A DNA stretch of 64,000 nt from Vibrio maritimus (GTDB taxonomy: Bacteria; Pseudomonadota; Gammaproteobacteria; Enterobacterales; Vibrionaceae): NCBI RefSeq assembly GCF_021441885.1, contig NZ_CP090438.1:1426001-1490000 (forward strand), given 5' to 3'. Under the pieces are notes generated by a model. It had not been told where the DNA came from. It made no database searches and saw only the letters and a program-made list of their open reading frames with translations. Made by a program: the position numbers and the translations under genes. Shown one piece after another: positions 45,862-55,872 of this stretch (position 1 is its first letter; the number at the start of each line of letters is the position of its first letter).

Positions 45862-45890
45862 AAGCCCTACTCACCAGTAGGGCTTTTTTT
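45862..45890 (+). terminator. Terminator of the MFS gene
   Basis: GCCCTACT and AGTAGGGC form a stem followed by seven T. Confidence 0.88.
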
Positions 45891-45914
45891 AGCACTAATC
45901 TTAGGAAGTAAGTT

Positions 45915-47027
45915 ATGAAAAAGCTGCTTATTCTTCTCGACAGCATGGTCTATTTTGACCGCCAAGTGCTTAAGGGTATCAAAGCTCGTTCTGATGAATC
46001 CGATCTCAAGCTCAGTCTTTATTTAGAATGTGCGAGTAACTTAGACTACATACTCAGCGAAAGGTGGGATTACGTTATTGCGGATTACAATAAACCAGCA
46101 GTAAAACACCTCGTTAATACATTGGGCGCAAAGCGTGTGGTGTATGCCAATCATTCACCGGTTGATCTCCCTGATACTTTGTCTTCTGTCATTCTCGATA
46201 ATGAAGGGCTAGCTCGTTTAGCAATCCGCACTTTTGCAAAAAGCGGACTTATGCATGTCGGGTATTTCGCAAACCAGCAAGATCTTGTTACGCCATGGAG
46301 TCAAGAGCGACACAAAGCGTTTCAAAGAGCGGCCCCTAAACACTCTCTTAACTATTGCGACAATGTACACGATGCCATTAAAAGTCGGATGTTTCCTTTA
46401 GGTGTTTATTGTTCGTCAGACAGGTCAGCTCGTCGCATAGCAGAGGTATGCGAGTTAGAAAACATCAATGTGCCAGAGCAAGTCGCGATTATTGGTACCG
46501 ACTATGACGACACTGAACGTTTGTTGTCACCTATGCCGTTAAGTTCGGTAGAGCTTGATCCGTTTGAACTTGGGCGTAGCTGCATGGAGACGCTAGAACA
46601 GGTAATTCGTTACAAGCGGTCAGTATCTAAGCTGTTCTCATCAAACACAGTCATTCATGCGAAAACTACTGCAAGTGAAGGGGATGAAGATAAGGTTGTG
46701 GTAAAAGCCGAGCTTTATATGCGAAATCATTTCCATTCTAATATAAAGATCAAACAGGTCACGGATTTCTGCCGAATCTCACGCAAGACATTGGATACTC
46801 GGTTTCTAATCGTTCACGGTGTCACTGCTCATCAATATTTAACCAATCTCCGTGTAGAGCGTGCTAAACATCTGCTAGAGACCACAAATGACCGTATGGA
46901 GAGTATTGCAAAACAGTGTGGTTACCCCAGTCAGTCTTACCTATCTCAGGTTTTTATTAAGCAGCTAGGCTTGTCACCGGCGAAGTACCGTCAACACAAT
47001 GCGAAGCATGCCGTGGTTGTGTTGTAA
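45915..47027 (+). CDS. XylR-type regulator (copy 1)
   Basis: This 370-aa protein has an N-terminal LacI/periplasmic-binding-protein-like ligand domain (about 1-245) and a C-terminal AraC-type double helix-turn-helix (about 265-365, with FCRISRKTLDTRFLIVHG and AKQCGYPSQSYLSQVFIKQLG). This is the XylR architecture. It is shorter and more diverged than the copy at 49602. It lies between the MFS and GH3 genes, so it may sense xylobiose or another oligomer rather than xylose. Confidence 0.85.
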   Translation: MKKLLILLDSMVYFDRQVLKGIKARSDESDLKLSLYLECASNLDYILSERWDYVIADYNKPAVKHLVNTLGAKRVVYANHSPVDLPDTLSSVILDNEGLARLAIRTFAKSGLMHVGYFANQQDLVTPWSQERHKAFQRAAPKHSLNYCDNVHDAIKSRMFPLGVYCSSDRSARRIAEVCELENINVPEQVAIIGTDYDDTERLLSPMPLSSVELDPFELGRSCMETLEQVIRYKRSVSKLFSSNTVIHAKTTASEGDEDKVVVKAELYMRNHFHSNIKIKQVTDFCRISRKTLDTRFLIVHGVTAHQYLTNLRVERAKHLLETTNDRMESIAKQCGYPSQSYLSQVFIKQLGLSPAKYRQHNAKHAVVVL

Positions 47028-47176
47028 ATCATGCAGTCGTTGAGTTGTAAATAAGGATCAAAAGGACGTTATCTGGTAACTGAATGTACGAATTTGGCAA
47101 TTAGATCGAGTCGCCCATAATCCAATGCAGGATTGATACATAGTACGGATATCAAGAACGAAACAGGTATCAGACT

Positions 47177-49543
47177 ATGCTTTACAAAGACCTTTACAAG
47201 AATCCAAATGTTGACACAGCAGAGCGCGTTAACGATCTTCTATCACGAATGACCCTGCTGGAGAAAATGGCGCAGTTAGGTGCTCAATGGCTTATCCTCG
47301 ACGAGCATGGTGACCACCAAGACCGAGATTTAGAGATGGGATCTCATGAGTCGAAAAAGCCAATTCATGAACGCCTTAAACATGGTATTGGACAAATTAC
47401 TCGTCCTCTTGGTACTCACTCTGTCTCGCCTGTCGAAGGAGTAAAAGCTCTTAACGCGTTGCAAGATTATTTGGTTAATCAAACGCGGCTTGGAATACCA
47501 GCACTTTCTCATGAAGAATGTTTGGTCGGCTTGATGTCAAAAGATGCGACGCTTTATCCATCTTCACTTAACTACGGTCATACATGGAACCCTGCACTCA
47601 TCGAAGAAATGTCATCCGACATTGGCAGGCAAGTTAGGGCAGTGGGTGCCCATCAGGGGTTGGCGCCTGTTCTGGATGTATCTCGAGATGTAAGGTGGGG
47701 GCGAACCGAGGAAACCTTAGGAGAAGACCCTTATCATGTCGGCTTGCTCGCAACCGCTTATGTCAAAGGTTTACAAGGTGCGAAGCGCGATGTATTGGCA
47801 ACACTCAAGCATTACGTTGGACATTCATTCAGTGAAGGGGCTCGCAATCATGCGCCGGTCCACATTGGCTTTAAAGAGTTAAATGACACTTTTCTTTTAC
47901 CTTTTGAGATGGCGGTTAAGCTTGGTAACGCGGGATCTATTATGCCTGCTTACCATGACATTGATGGTGAGCCTTGCCATTCTTCTGAATACCTACTGAC
48001 CGAAGTGCTTCGTCATCGCTGGGGATTTGATGGGTTATTGGTTGCTGATTATGGTGGTGTTGACTTGCTGTACTCTCATCACGGTATCGCTTCGGACTCA
48101 GCGGGTGCTGCCGCTCTATCGTTTAATGCTGGTCTTGATATCGAACTGCCTGATGATGCGTGCTCAACAAAGCTGGAACTTGCCATGGAACGAGGAGAGT
48201 TCTCTATCACTAAGCTAGACGAAATTGTGACACGCATTCTGACGATGAAATTTAAACTAGGACTGTTTGAAAATCCCTACTGTGAGTTACCTGCTGAGCC
48301 TTTGCACAATGAAGAATCAGAGCGACTTGCGTACCAAGTCGCTGCGGAGTCTATAGTGCTGCTCAAAAACGATGGACTGCTTCCTTTGTCTAATCAAACA
48401 AAAGTTGCCTTATTAGGGGCGACGGCGGATGATCAACTCGCTCTATTAGGGGGTTATAGCTTCCCTGTCCATCTAATTCTTAGCAGTGAAGAGAGTGATG
48501 CGCGAGTTGCGGCAACCTTGCGCGAAACATTTGAGCAAGCTTTTGATAGTGTGTGCTTTGCAAAGGGCTGCAATATCCTGACAGAAAGACATGCGAATGC
48601 CCCTGTATTTCCAGGAGATGTCGACCTTGCGCTATCGCAGTGCTTAGATTCTCCAATCGATATGGATACATCAGGATTTATCGAAGCTGGTGGTGTCATT
48701 CAAGACTCAGAGGTTGCTGTTGTTTGCGTGGGTGACCTTGCTGGGCTTTTCCAAACAGGAACGGTTGGAGAAGGGTCTGATGCTGATAGCCTCGATTTAC
48801 CGGGTGTACAACAAGGGCTTATCGATATGGCGTTAGACTCTGGCAAACCCGTTGTTGTGATTGTTACTGGCGGTCGTCCATACAACTTAGGGCGAGCCGA
48901 GAGCGAAGCTGCGGCTATTTTGTATGGCTGGGCTCCAGGACAATGCGGCGCGCAAGCTATTACCGATGCGCTGCTTGGCAAGGTAAATCCGAGTGGTCGT
49001 CTGACGGTATCTATTCCGAAGAATGTTGGCGCTGTGCCTTACTACTATAATCATAAGCTAAAGAGCGGCGGTACTCCGATTGCCTACCACTTTGGTTCGA
49101 ACTACCCCTTCGGATACGGTCTGAGCTACACGACGTTTGAGTATGATGATATTAACATCAAAGCTCATGAGGTGGAGCACGACGAATCTATCGAGGTTAC
49201 CATGAGCGTGCGGAATACAGGTCAGGTGGCAGGGTATGAGGTTGTCCAGTTGTACGTGAGAGACTTGATTAGTTCACTAGTCCGCCCGATTCGAGAATTA
49301 AAAGGGTTTGGTAAGGTGTTTTTGGAGCCAGGAGAACAGAAAACGTTATGCTTCTCGTTACCTGTCGATATGCTCAACTTGACCAACCATCTTCATCAGA
49401 GAATTGTGGAAGCGGGTGACTTTGACATTATGATTGGAAAGTCATCAACCGATATTGTGTTTAAAGAGACTATTACCGTGAAGGGTAAGACACGAATTCT
49501 GCCGCAACAGTGGCGTATGGTGTGTGAAACTTCGATTTCATAG
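47177..49543 (+). CDS. GH3 beta-xylosidase/beta-glucosidase
   Basis: This 788-aa cytoplasmic enzyme without a signal peptide has an N-terminal TIM-barrel-like domain containing KHYVGHSFSEG (about 211-221) and the nucleophile Asp291 in GLLVADYGG. An alpha/beta sandwich domain (about 395-620) and a C-terminal fibronectin-III-like domain (about 680-780, VRNTGQVAGYEVVQLYVRD) follow. The order is the normal GH3 one. Context makes beta-xylosidase acting on imported beta-1,3-xylo-oligomers most likely; GH3 beta-glucosidases look very similar. Confidence 0.86.
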   Translation: MLYKDLYKNPNVDTAERVNDLLSRMTLLEKMAQLGAQWLILDEHGDHQDRDLEMGSHESKKPIHERLKHGIGQITRPLGTHSVSPVEGVKALNALQDYLVNQTRLGIPALSHEECLVGLMSKDATLYPSSLNYGHTWNPALIEEMSSDIGRQVRAVGAHQGLAPVLDVSRDVRWGRTEETLGEDPYHVGLLATAYVKGLQGAKRDVLATLKHYVGHSFSEGARNHAPVHIGFKELNDTFLLPFEMAVKLGNAGSIMPAYHDIDGEPCHSSEYLLTEVLRHRWGFDGLLVADYGGVDLLYSHHGIASDSAGAAALSFNAGLDIELPDDACSTKLELAMERGEFSITKLDEIVTRILTMKFKLGLFENPYCELPAEPLHNEESERLAYQVAAESIVLLKNDGLLPLSNQTKVALLGATADDQLALLGGYSFPVHLILSSEESDARVAATLRETFEQAFDSVCFAKGCNILTERHANAPVFPGDVDLALSQCLDSPIDMDTSGFIEAGGVIQDSEVAVVCVGDLAGLFQTGTVGEGSDADSLDLPGVQQGLIDMALDSGKPVVVIVTGGRPYNLGRAESEAAAILYGWAPGQCGAQAITDALLGKVNPSGRLTVSIPKNVGAVPYYYNHKLKSGGTPIAYHFGSNYPFGYGLSYTTFEYDDINIKAHEVEHDESIEVTMSVRNTGQVAGYEVVQLYVRDLISSLVRPIRELKGFGKVFLEPGEQKTLCFSLPVDMLNLTNHLHQRIVEAGDFDIMIGKSSTDIVFKETITVKGKTRILPQQWRMVCETSIS

Positions 49544-49546
49544 CAT

Positions 49547-49578
49547 TAAAAAGGAGAGGGGGGCCTCTCCTTTTTAAT
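49547..49578. terminator. Bidirectional terminator, GH3 and XylR genes
   Basis: TTAAAAAGGAGAGG and CCTCTCCTTTTTAA form a strong stem between two converging genes. Confidence 0.82.
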
Positions 49579-49601
49579 TTGGTTGGGTAAATGCAGTCTG
49601 A

Positions 49602-50807
49602 TTAGTCAGCAGTGTTAACAGACGCCTCGCGGTACTCTTTCGGTGTTTGGTCCAAGTTCTTTTTGAAGACTGTGTACATATATTGTAGTGAAGGGTAACC
49701 GCACAACTCGGCAATCTCGACTATCGGCAGTTCCGTGTTACCAAGCAGGTTACATGCACGCTTGAGCTTGGAGTTGTGGATTTCTTGATGGATTGAGTGT
49801 CCACGCTCCGCTTTAAATCTCGCCTCCATATTCGAGCGAGAGATACCGACATAACTTAGCACTTGATCAACTTTGATTCCTTTACAGGCATTGTGGCGGA
49901 TAAAGTGCATCGCTTGAATAACATAGGTATCTTTTAGCGCTTGATAGTCAGTACTTTGACGTTCAAATACCTGAGTCGGTGGAACCATAACTCGGGCATG
50001 TTTCAATACTTGGTTTGGGTTAGCCGCTTCGTCTTTGTCTTTGGCATCTAGAAGACGATGAAGCATCTTAGCTGCACGATAACCCATCTGTTTGGTACCT
50101 TGCCCTACAGAGCTCAATGATACTCGCGTAAGGTATCGCGCAAGTTCTTCGTTGTCGATGCCAATAACGGACACCTTGTCTGGCACCATGATGTTAAGGT
50201 GCTGGCAAACCTGTAACAGGTGACGAGCTCGTGAGTCAGTAACGGCTATGATTCCTGTCGGGGTAGGTAGGCGTTGTAGCCAATCCGCCAACCGATTCAT
50301 ATCATAGGTCCAGGTTCTAGAGTTGGTCTCACTGCCCCGATAAATTGAGCCTGTGTAACCCTCTTTTTTGACAATATTTGAGAAGGCTTTCTCGCGCTCG
50401 TGCGCCCAGCGGTTGCACTTGTCGTGTGGCTTACCGTAAAAGGCGAAGTTTTCTAACCCTTTTTCTCGTAAATGTTGGTATGCCAGTTCAACGAGTGCTT
50501 GGTTATCGGTAGCGACATAAGGGATGTCTGGGTAGTCTTCATCATTTTCATAAGATCCCCCTACACCGACAACCGGTATATCTGAGTCTTTTAGCAGTTC
50601 AGCAATTTTGGGGTTGTCGAAATCGGCGATGACGCCATCGCCTTTCCAGTTATGAAAATTATCTAGGTGTGTTGTGAATTCCTCCTCAAGAAAAATATCC
50701 CAATCGCACTGAGATGCTTGTAGGTATTCACCAATACCTTCGATGACCTCTCGGTCATAGACCTTATTGGCATTAAATAGCAGCGTAATTCGAAAACGTT
50801 TATCCAT
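49602..50807 (-). CDS. xylR: XylR xylose-responsive activator (copy 2)
   Basis: This 401-aa protein is close to the length of E. coli XylR. The N-terminal xylose-binding LacI-like domain begins RFRITLLFNANKVYDREV, and the C-terminal AraC double HTH has YVGISRSNMEARFKAERGHS and AELCGYPSLQYMYTVFKKNL. The start at 50807 gives the canonical N-terminus; a longer frame starting at 50942 lacks homology. It is divergent from xylB and is the likely xylose sensor for xylA and xylB. Confidence 0.9.
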   Translation of the reverse strand: MDKRFRITLLFNANKVYDREVIEGIGEYLQASQCDWDIFLEEEFTTHLDNFHNWKGDGVIADFDNPKIAELLKDSDIPVVGVGGSYENDEDYPDIPYVATDNQALVELAYQHLREKGLENFAFYGKPHDKCNRWAHEREKAFSNIVKKEGYTGSIYRGSETNSRTWTYDMNRLADWLQRLPTPTGIIAVTDSRARHLLQVCQHLNIMVPDKVSVIGIDNEELARYLTRVSLSSVGQGTKQMGYRAAKMLHRLLDAKDKDEAANPNQVLKHARVMVPPTQVFERQSTDYQALKDTYVIQAMHFIRHNACKGIKVDQVLSYVGISRSNMEARFKAERGHSIHQEIHNSKLKRACNLLGNTELPIVEIAELCGYPSLQYMYTVFKKNLDQTPKEYREASVNTAD

Positions 50808-51044
50808 GGTGCCCTGATTTTTATTAATGGTGTTATCAGTTTCGAAATTGAGTTTATCAGCGACTCTCTGCGCGTGGTGTGATCTCAGACTCACTCGTGA
50901 AATCCGTGAATTCACCTGTAAAAAAACATAATTGTTTGACACGCCTGCTAGGCAGATACTGAATACAGATTAGACGCAGTAGGCTATGCGGAAAAATGCA
51001 AGTCTGATCGCGCAACTAAATATGAGAAGTTAAAGGAAACAAAT

Positions 51045-52496
51045 ATGTATATAGGTATCGACTTAGGCACTTCGGGAGTTAAGTCTGTCGCGATGACGGA
51101 GCAGGGTGAGATCATTGCTTCTTGTACCGTCTCTTTGGAGGTCTCTCGCCCTAAGCCATTATGGTCGGAGCAAGATCCTAGCGCTTGGTGGGAAGCGACA
51201 TGTGAATCTATTAATGGTCTCAAAGCCTCAGTAAACCTGAGTGATGTTATTGCGATTGGTCTTTCTGGACAAATGCACGGTGCGACGCTTCTTGATGCAA
51301 ATGGTGATGTATTGAGGCCTGCGATCTTATGGAACGATGGACGCTGTGAGGCGGAATGTAAAGAGCTTGAAGCGGCTGTGCCAAACTCTCGTGATATTAT
51401 CGGCAATATTATGATGCCTGGCTTTACGGCACCGAAGCTAAAATGGGTGGCAAACCACGAGCCTGAAGTGTTTGCAAAAGTCGATAAGGTACTGCTGCCT
51501 AAAGACTATTTGCGTTTCAAAATGACCGGAGACTTCGCGTCGGACATGTCTGATTCTGCTGGTACTTGTTGGTTGGATGTAGAGAAGCGTGCGTGGAGTG
51601 AGGAGCTTCTTGTTGCAACGGGGTTATCTGTCTCTCAAATGCCAGAGCTTTTTGAAGGCAGCGCAGTAACTGGTATTTTGAGTCCTGAGATCGCGAATGC
51701 ATGGGAAATGCCTCAGGTAGCTGTGATCGCTGGTGGCGGAGACAATGCTGCGGGTGCGGTTGGCGTCGGGATTACTCAACCAGGACAAGCGATGCTATCG
51801 CTGGGTACATCTGGTGTGTATTTCGCAGTAAGTGATGGTTTTGTCTCGAATCCTGAGTCAGCGCTGCACAGTTTCTGTCATGCGCTGCCGAATACCTGGC
51901 ACACCATGTCCGTGATTCTTAGTGCGGCTTCCTGCTTAAGTTGGGTCGCTGAGCTGACTGGGTTTGAAGACGTTGGTGAGATGATCGCAGACGTTGCCAA
52001 GAACGCAGATGAGTCGTCACAGGTGGTGTTCTTACCTTATCTATCGGGTGAAAGGACCCCCCATAACAACCCGAATGCAAAGGGCGTATTTTTCGGAATG
52101 ACTCACTCAACAACCAAGCTTGAACTGGCGCAAGCAGTCCTTGAAGGCGTTGGTTTTGCATTTGCAGATGGATTCGATGCCTTGCACGTAACCAAGAATA
52201 TTCCAGACGAAGTGTCGCTGATTGGTGGCGGTGCTAGAAGTGAGTATTGGCGTCAAATGCTTGCCGATATTGTTGAAATGCCGCTGGTTTACAGAAAAGG
52301 TGGTGAAGTTGGTCCTGCGCTTGGTGCAGCAAGACTTGCTGTACTTGGTACAAAAGAGGGGGCCACTTTATCTGACGTGTGCCCAGTACCTGAACTCGTA
52401 CAGAGCCACATGCCAAACCCAGACAAGCAAGCTTACTATCAAAGTAAACGAGCAACTTATCAAACACTGTACAAACAATTAAAAGGTCTGTTTTAA
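51045..52496 (+). CDS. xylB: Xylulokinase
   Basis: This 483-aa FGGY kinase phosphorylates D-xylulose to xylulose-5-phosphate with ATP. It has the N-terminal phosphate loop IGIDLGTSGVKSV, SGQMHGATLLD, LLPKDYLRFKMTGD, the catalytic Asp in GGGDNAAGAVGVG and the adenosine motif LIGGGARSEYWRQML. The ATG follows AAGGAAA. A TTGACA sequence at about 50937 may be its -35 box. Confidence 0.95.
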   Translation: MYIGIDLGTSGVKSVAMTEQGEIIASCTVSLEVSRPKPLWSEQDPSAWWEATCESINGLKASVNLSDVIAIGLSGQMHGATLLDANGDVLRPAILWNDGRCEAECKELEAAVPNSRDIIGNIMMPGFTAPKLKWVANHEPEVFAKVDKVLLPKDYLRFKMTGDFASDMSDSAGTCWLDVEKRAWSEELLVATGLSVSQMPELFEGSAVTGILSPEIANAWEMPQVAVIAGGGDNAAGAVGVGITQPGQAMLSLGTSGVYFAVSDGFVSNPESALHSFCHALPNTWHTMSVILSAASCLSWVAELTGFEDVGEMIADVAKNADESSQVVFLPYLSGERTPHNNPNAKGVFFGMTHSTTKLELAQAVLEGVGFAFADGFDALHVTKNIPDEVSLIGGGARSEYWRQMLADIVEMPLVYRKGGEVGPALGAARLAVLGTKEGATLSDVCPVPELVQSHMPNPDKQAYYQSKRATYQTLYKQLKGLF

Positions 52497-52555
52497 AACA
52501 GTCTAAGTCAAACCATTGCCACCCACTCGGGTGGCATTTTTCAAGGAAGATAACG

Positions 52556-53530
52556 ATGATTGAATCTCGCAAATTAGGCGACATCGAAGTAAGCGCGCTC
52601 GGTATGGGCTGCTGGGCTATTGGCGGCCCATTCTGGGAAGGGGATACGCCTCTTGGCTGGGGAGAAGTTGATGACAGAGAATCTATTCGAGCTATACACG
52701 AGGGGCTCGATAACGGCATCAACTTGATTGACACTGCGAATATTTACGGGGCAGGGCACAGTGAGTATGTCATTGGTAAGGCAATCGCAGGTCGCCGAGA
52801 CAAGGTTGTGCTTAGCAGCAAATTTGGCTTTGATGCCAACGAAGAGACCAAGCAAGTGCTGGGCGCTTTTCATCAACCCGGTGAGATTAGAGCCATGCTT
52901 GAAAACAGCCTTCGTCGCCTAAAAACGGATTACCTAGACATATTCTATTTCCACATCGGTGACCACCCAGTAGAGCACGTTGATTGCGTGGCTAACACGC
53001 TAGATGTCTTAGTAGCAGAAGGTAAAATTCGCAGTTATGGCTGGAGTACGGATGACATAGAGCGAGCTGAGTCACTCACTGACCGCAACGCTTATACCTC
53101 TGTTCAGTTTGAAAGTAATGTGTTCAATCGAAATCATGCCATGATGGCTGTCTGCGAGAAACATAACTTAGCGGGTCTGAACCGAAGCCCTCTCGCAATG
53201 GGACTCTTGACTGGTAAATACACCGATGGTTCAAGCTTATCGTCGTCAGACATTCGAAAGATTTCTCCGGAGTGGATGACCTATTTTAAAGATGGCAAGC
53301 CAGCACCAGAGCTTCTTGCTAAGCTTGAACAACTTAAAGCAATTTTGACCAGTGATGAGAGAACATTAACTCAAGGTGCATTGGCATGGCTTTGGGCTGC
53401 AAGCCCAAATAATGTTCCCATCCCGGGATTTAGAACGGTAGAGCAGGTGCGCGGACATATTGGTGCGTTGGAGAAAGGAGCACTGACTCAGTCACAATTG
53501 TCTGAGATAGACCTACTGCTGTCGAAGTAG
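52556..53530 (+). CDS. Aldo/keto reductase
   Basis: This 324-aa NAD(P)H-dependent barrel enzyme has the tetrad Asp and Tyr in LIDTANIYGAG, Lys in LSSKFGF and His in YFHIGDH. It follows xylB by 59 bp and is probably in the same transcript. It may reduce or oxidise an aldose or side product; the substrate is not evident. Confidence 0.87.
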   Translation: MIESRKLGDIEVSALGMGCWAIGGPFWEGDTPLGWGEVDDRESIRAIHEGLDNGINLIDTANIYGAGHSEYVIGKAIAGRRDKVVLSSKFGFDANEETKQVLGAFHQPGEIRAMLENSLRRLKTDYLDIFYFHIGDHPVEHVDCVANTLDVLVAEGKIRSYGWSTDDIERAESLTDRNAYTSVQFESNVFNRNHAMMAVCEKHNLAGLNRSPLAMGLLTGKYTDGSSLSSSDIRKISPEWMTYFKDGKPAPELLAKLEQLKAILTSDERTLTQGALAWLWAASPNNVPIPGFRTVEQVRGHIGALEKGALTQSQLSEIDLLLSK

Positions 53531-53543
53531 TTGATCTATGTTG

Positions 53544-53578
53544 TTACGGTAGAGTCAGCACTAGCTGAACTACCGTAA
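53544..53578. terminator. Inverted repeat between two converging reductase genes
   Basis: TTACGGTAG and CTACCGTAA flank a 17-nt loop. It may end both transcripts. Confidence 0.55.
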
Positions 53579-53584
53579 ACTCAC

Positions 53585-54544
53585 TTATTCGTCCCAAACA
53601 TTTTCTAGCGTATATGGGCTCCCCTCCATCACCCAGAACTCTCCGTGTAGATAGCGATAATGTCTGTCCATCGCCGCGATGTCAGCCATGTCATTTTCAC
53701 TTAATTGCAGCGCCGAAGAGGCTAAGTTGAGTGCCTGCCTATCAGGATTACTCGACTTTGGAATGACGGTCAGCCCGCGATTGAGTTGCCAGCCGATAAG
53801 CACTTGCGCTTCGGTCATTTGATGCATTGTTGCTATACTCTTGATTGTTGGATGATCGAGAAGTGATGGTTCATCGAGTTTTGTCAATGAATCTGGACGA
53901 TCGCCTGAGCCAAGCGGTGCGTAGGCGGTAACACAAATTTTGTTATCACGGCAAAACTCTATGAGAGAGCTTTGTTGTAGATAAGGGTGCGACTCAATTT
54001 GATTCACTGCTGGTACAATCGAGCCTGCATCGATGATTTCCTCTAACTTTTTGACGCTAAAGTTGGAAACGCCAATGTCTTTTGCGAGCCCTTGTTTTAC
54101 TAGATTTTCCATCGCTAGCCACGTGACGCTTAAAGGCAGTTCATCGAGAGAAATGAAGTCACTGCCTTTCTCAGGAAAACCAACATGTGATTTAATAGCC
54201 ACTGGCCAATGCATAAGATAGAGATCTATATAGTCCAGTTGAAGATCGTCAAGGGTGCGCTCAAGAGCTGGCTGCACATCATATAGGTGATGAAAAGCGT
54301 TCCATAATTTAGAGGTAATAAACAGCTCTTCGCGAGTAATTTCGCCCTCCAAAATCGCGTCTTTAACAGCGAGACCGACTTCCTTTTCATTGCCGTAGCC
54401 TGAAGCACAGTCAAAATGTCGATAACCCAGTTTTAGAGCGCTTCTTATCGCATTGTAGGTTTCATTAGGTTGGTCACTTTTCCATGTGCCTAAACCTATA
54501 CTGGGCATTGCTCTACCCGTAATGAGATGGTGCGTAGGTGTCAT
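53585..54544 (-). CDS. Aldo/keto reductase (aldose-reductase-like)
   Basis: This 319-aa enzyme is of a different branch from its neighbour. Its tetrad is Asp/Tyr in FDCASGYGNEKEVG, Lys in ITSKLW and His in YLMHWP; the cofactor stretch VIPKSSNPDR fits NADPH use. It resembles xylose/aldose reductases and could make xylitol from xylose, but this is inference. It is convergent with the preceding gene. Confidence 0.87.
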   Translation of the reverse strand: MTPTHHLITGRAMPSIGLGTWKSDQPNETYNAIRSALKLGYRHFDCASGYGNEKEVGLAVKDAILEGEITREELFITSKLWNAFHHLYDVQPALERTLDDLQLDYIDLYLMHWPVAIKSHVGFPEKGSDFISLDELPLSVTWLAMENLVKQGLAKDIGVSNFSVKKLEEIIDAGSIVPAVNQIESHPYLQQSSLIEFCRDNKICVTAYAPLGSGDRPDSLTKLDEPSLLDHPTIKSIATMHQMTEAQVLIGWQLNRGLTVIPKSSNPDRQALNLASSALQLSENDMADIAAMDRHYRYLHGEFWVMEGSPYTLENVWDE

Positions 54545-54676
54545 CTGTTTATCCTTTTACTGAATGAAGTAACGCAATGGAATTATGTTATTTCAGCGAG
54601 TAAGTGATAGGAAGACGGACATTAGTTTTCATAACGGGATTGATAGATCTGATAAAGAGAAGTGAGACCTGAAAAG

Positions 54677-54707
54677 CAGTGAGACAACTTACACTGTTGT
54701 CTCACTG
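54677..54707 (-). terminator. Terminator of the Cys-rich permease gene
   Basis: CAGTGAGACAA and TTGTCTCACTG form an 11-bp stem; on the minus strand TTTT follows. Confidence 0.75.
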
Positions 54708-54718
54708 ATTTGATACGA

Positions 54719-55858
54719 TTAACCAAACATAAAGCTATATAGATAACCTGCACTGATAGCCATGCTTAGAATAACCACCAAAAATGCTGCAATCATCTGA
54801 TTTTTAAAGATAGATTTTAGCAAGATGACTTCCGTTAGACTTGCGCCAGCACTACCAATGATTAAAGCCATTACTGAGCCTAGCGCCATGCCTTTTTGCA
54901 CGAGTGCTGCGCTCAGTGGGATGACCGCTTCCGCACGAATGTAGAGTGGAATACCAATTACTGCTGCAATAGGAATCGCATACCAAACACCTTCGCCTGC
55001 GTATTGCGCGATAAGGTCAGTTGGAATAAATCCATAAATAAATGACCCTAGAAGAATACCAACCATTAGGTACGGGAAAACCTGTTTGAAGTCTTTCCAC
55101 GTTGATTTCCAAATGCGAACCCAACGATTGTCCTCTTTTGGTGTTGCAGCTGTTGTGTCACAGCAAGCCGTCCCGTCAGCATTGATGTTAGTAATAGTCG
55201 GCTCTGGCGTTTTCTCCGAGCAGCAAGATGTCGCAGGAGCTGGCGCTGAGCAAGAGCTGTCTGCCGTACAACTAGCGGCTACTGGCTTTAATGACTCAAT
55301 CTTCGGTGACCCACAGCTTGTAGAGGTTGCACAAGATGATTTTTCATCTTTTGCAGGTTTGCTGTCACCACATGATGTGCCGCATGAACTCGCAGCTTGT
55401 GCCTCATACGCCTCGGGTTTTACATAACGCTCAAAGCCTAGTTTCTCTAGTACATAGCCTGCAGTCACAGAAACAAACATAGCAATTGCAAAATAGAAGA
55501 CCGCGACCTTGATACCAAACGTCACCACAAATAGTCCAATGATGACAGGGTTAAGTAGTGGGCTTGCAAACAAGAATACCATCATAGGTCCAAACCCTGC
55601 GCGAGCGCGAAGCAATCCTTTTAAGAAAGGAATGGTCGAGCATGAGCAAAACGGGGTAATAGAACCAAGCAAGGCTGCGACAAAATAGCCTCTGCCGTTT
55701 TTTGAGCTCAGGATAGATTGGATCTTTTCCGGAGTCAGAAACTCTTGTAGTACACCGACGATGTAGCTAATTGCCAAAAACAGAATGATTAACTCAGTTG
55801 CGAGAAAAGCGAACATGTTCGCTGTCTCGGTCGCCATGGAAAGGAATTCAGGGCTCAT
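54719..55858 (-). CDS. Permease with Cys-rich cytoplasmic loop (metal efflux type)
   Basis: This 379-aa inner-membrane protein of the UPF0718/SO_0444-type permease family has two blocks of hydrophobic segments (about 10-145 and 265-379), with FCSCSTIPFLKGLL in the first. Between them is a hydrophilic loop of about 115 residues with ten Cys, several in SCG, SC and CC groups, well suited to bind a soft metal or metalloid. Relatives are linked to copper, zinc or arsenic export. The ATG at 55858 follows AGGAGGA. The promoter carries two perfect palindromes, so expression is probably metal-controlled. Confidence 0.83.
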   Translation of the reverse strand: MSPEFLSMATETANMFAFLATELIILFLAISYIVGVLQEFLTPEKIQSILSSKNGRGYFVAALLGSITPFCSCSTIPFLKGLLRARAGFGPMMVFLFASPLLNPVIIGLFVVTFGIKVAVFYFAIAMFVSVTAGYVLEKLGFERYVKPEAYEAQAASSCGTSCGDSKPAKDEKSSCATSTSCGSPKIESLKPVAASCTADSSCSAPAPATSCCSEKTPEPTITNINADGTACCDTTAATPKEDNRWVRIWKSTWKDFKQVFPYLMVGILLGSFIYGFIPTDLIAQYAGEGVWYAIPIAAVIGIPLYIRAEAVIPLSAALVQKGMALGSVMALIIGSAGASLTEVILLKSIFKNQMIAAFLVVILSMAISAGYLYSFMFG

Positions 55859-55872
55859 ATTAGTTCCTCCTA

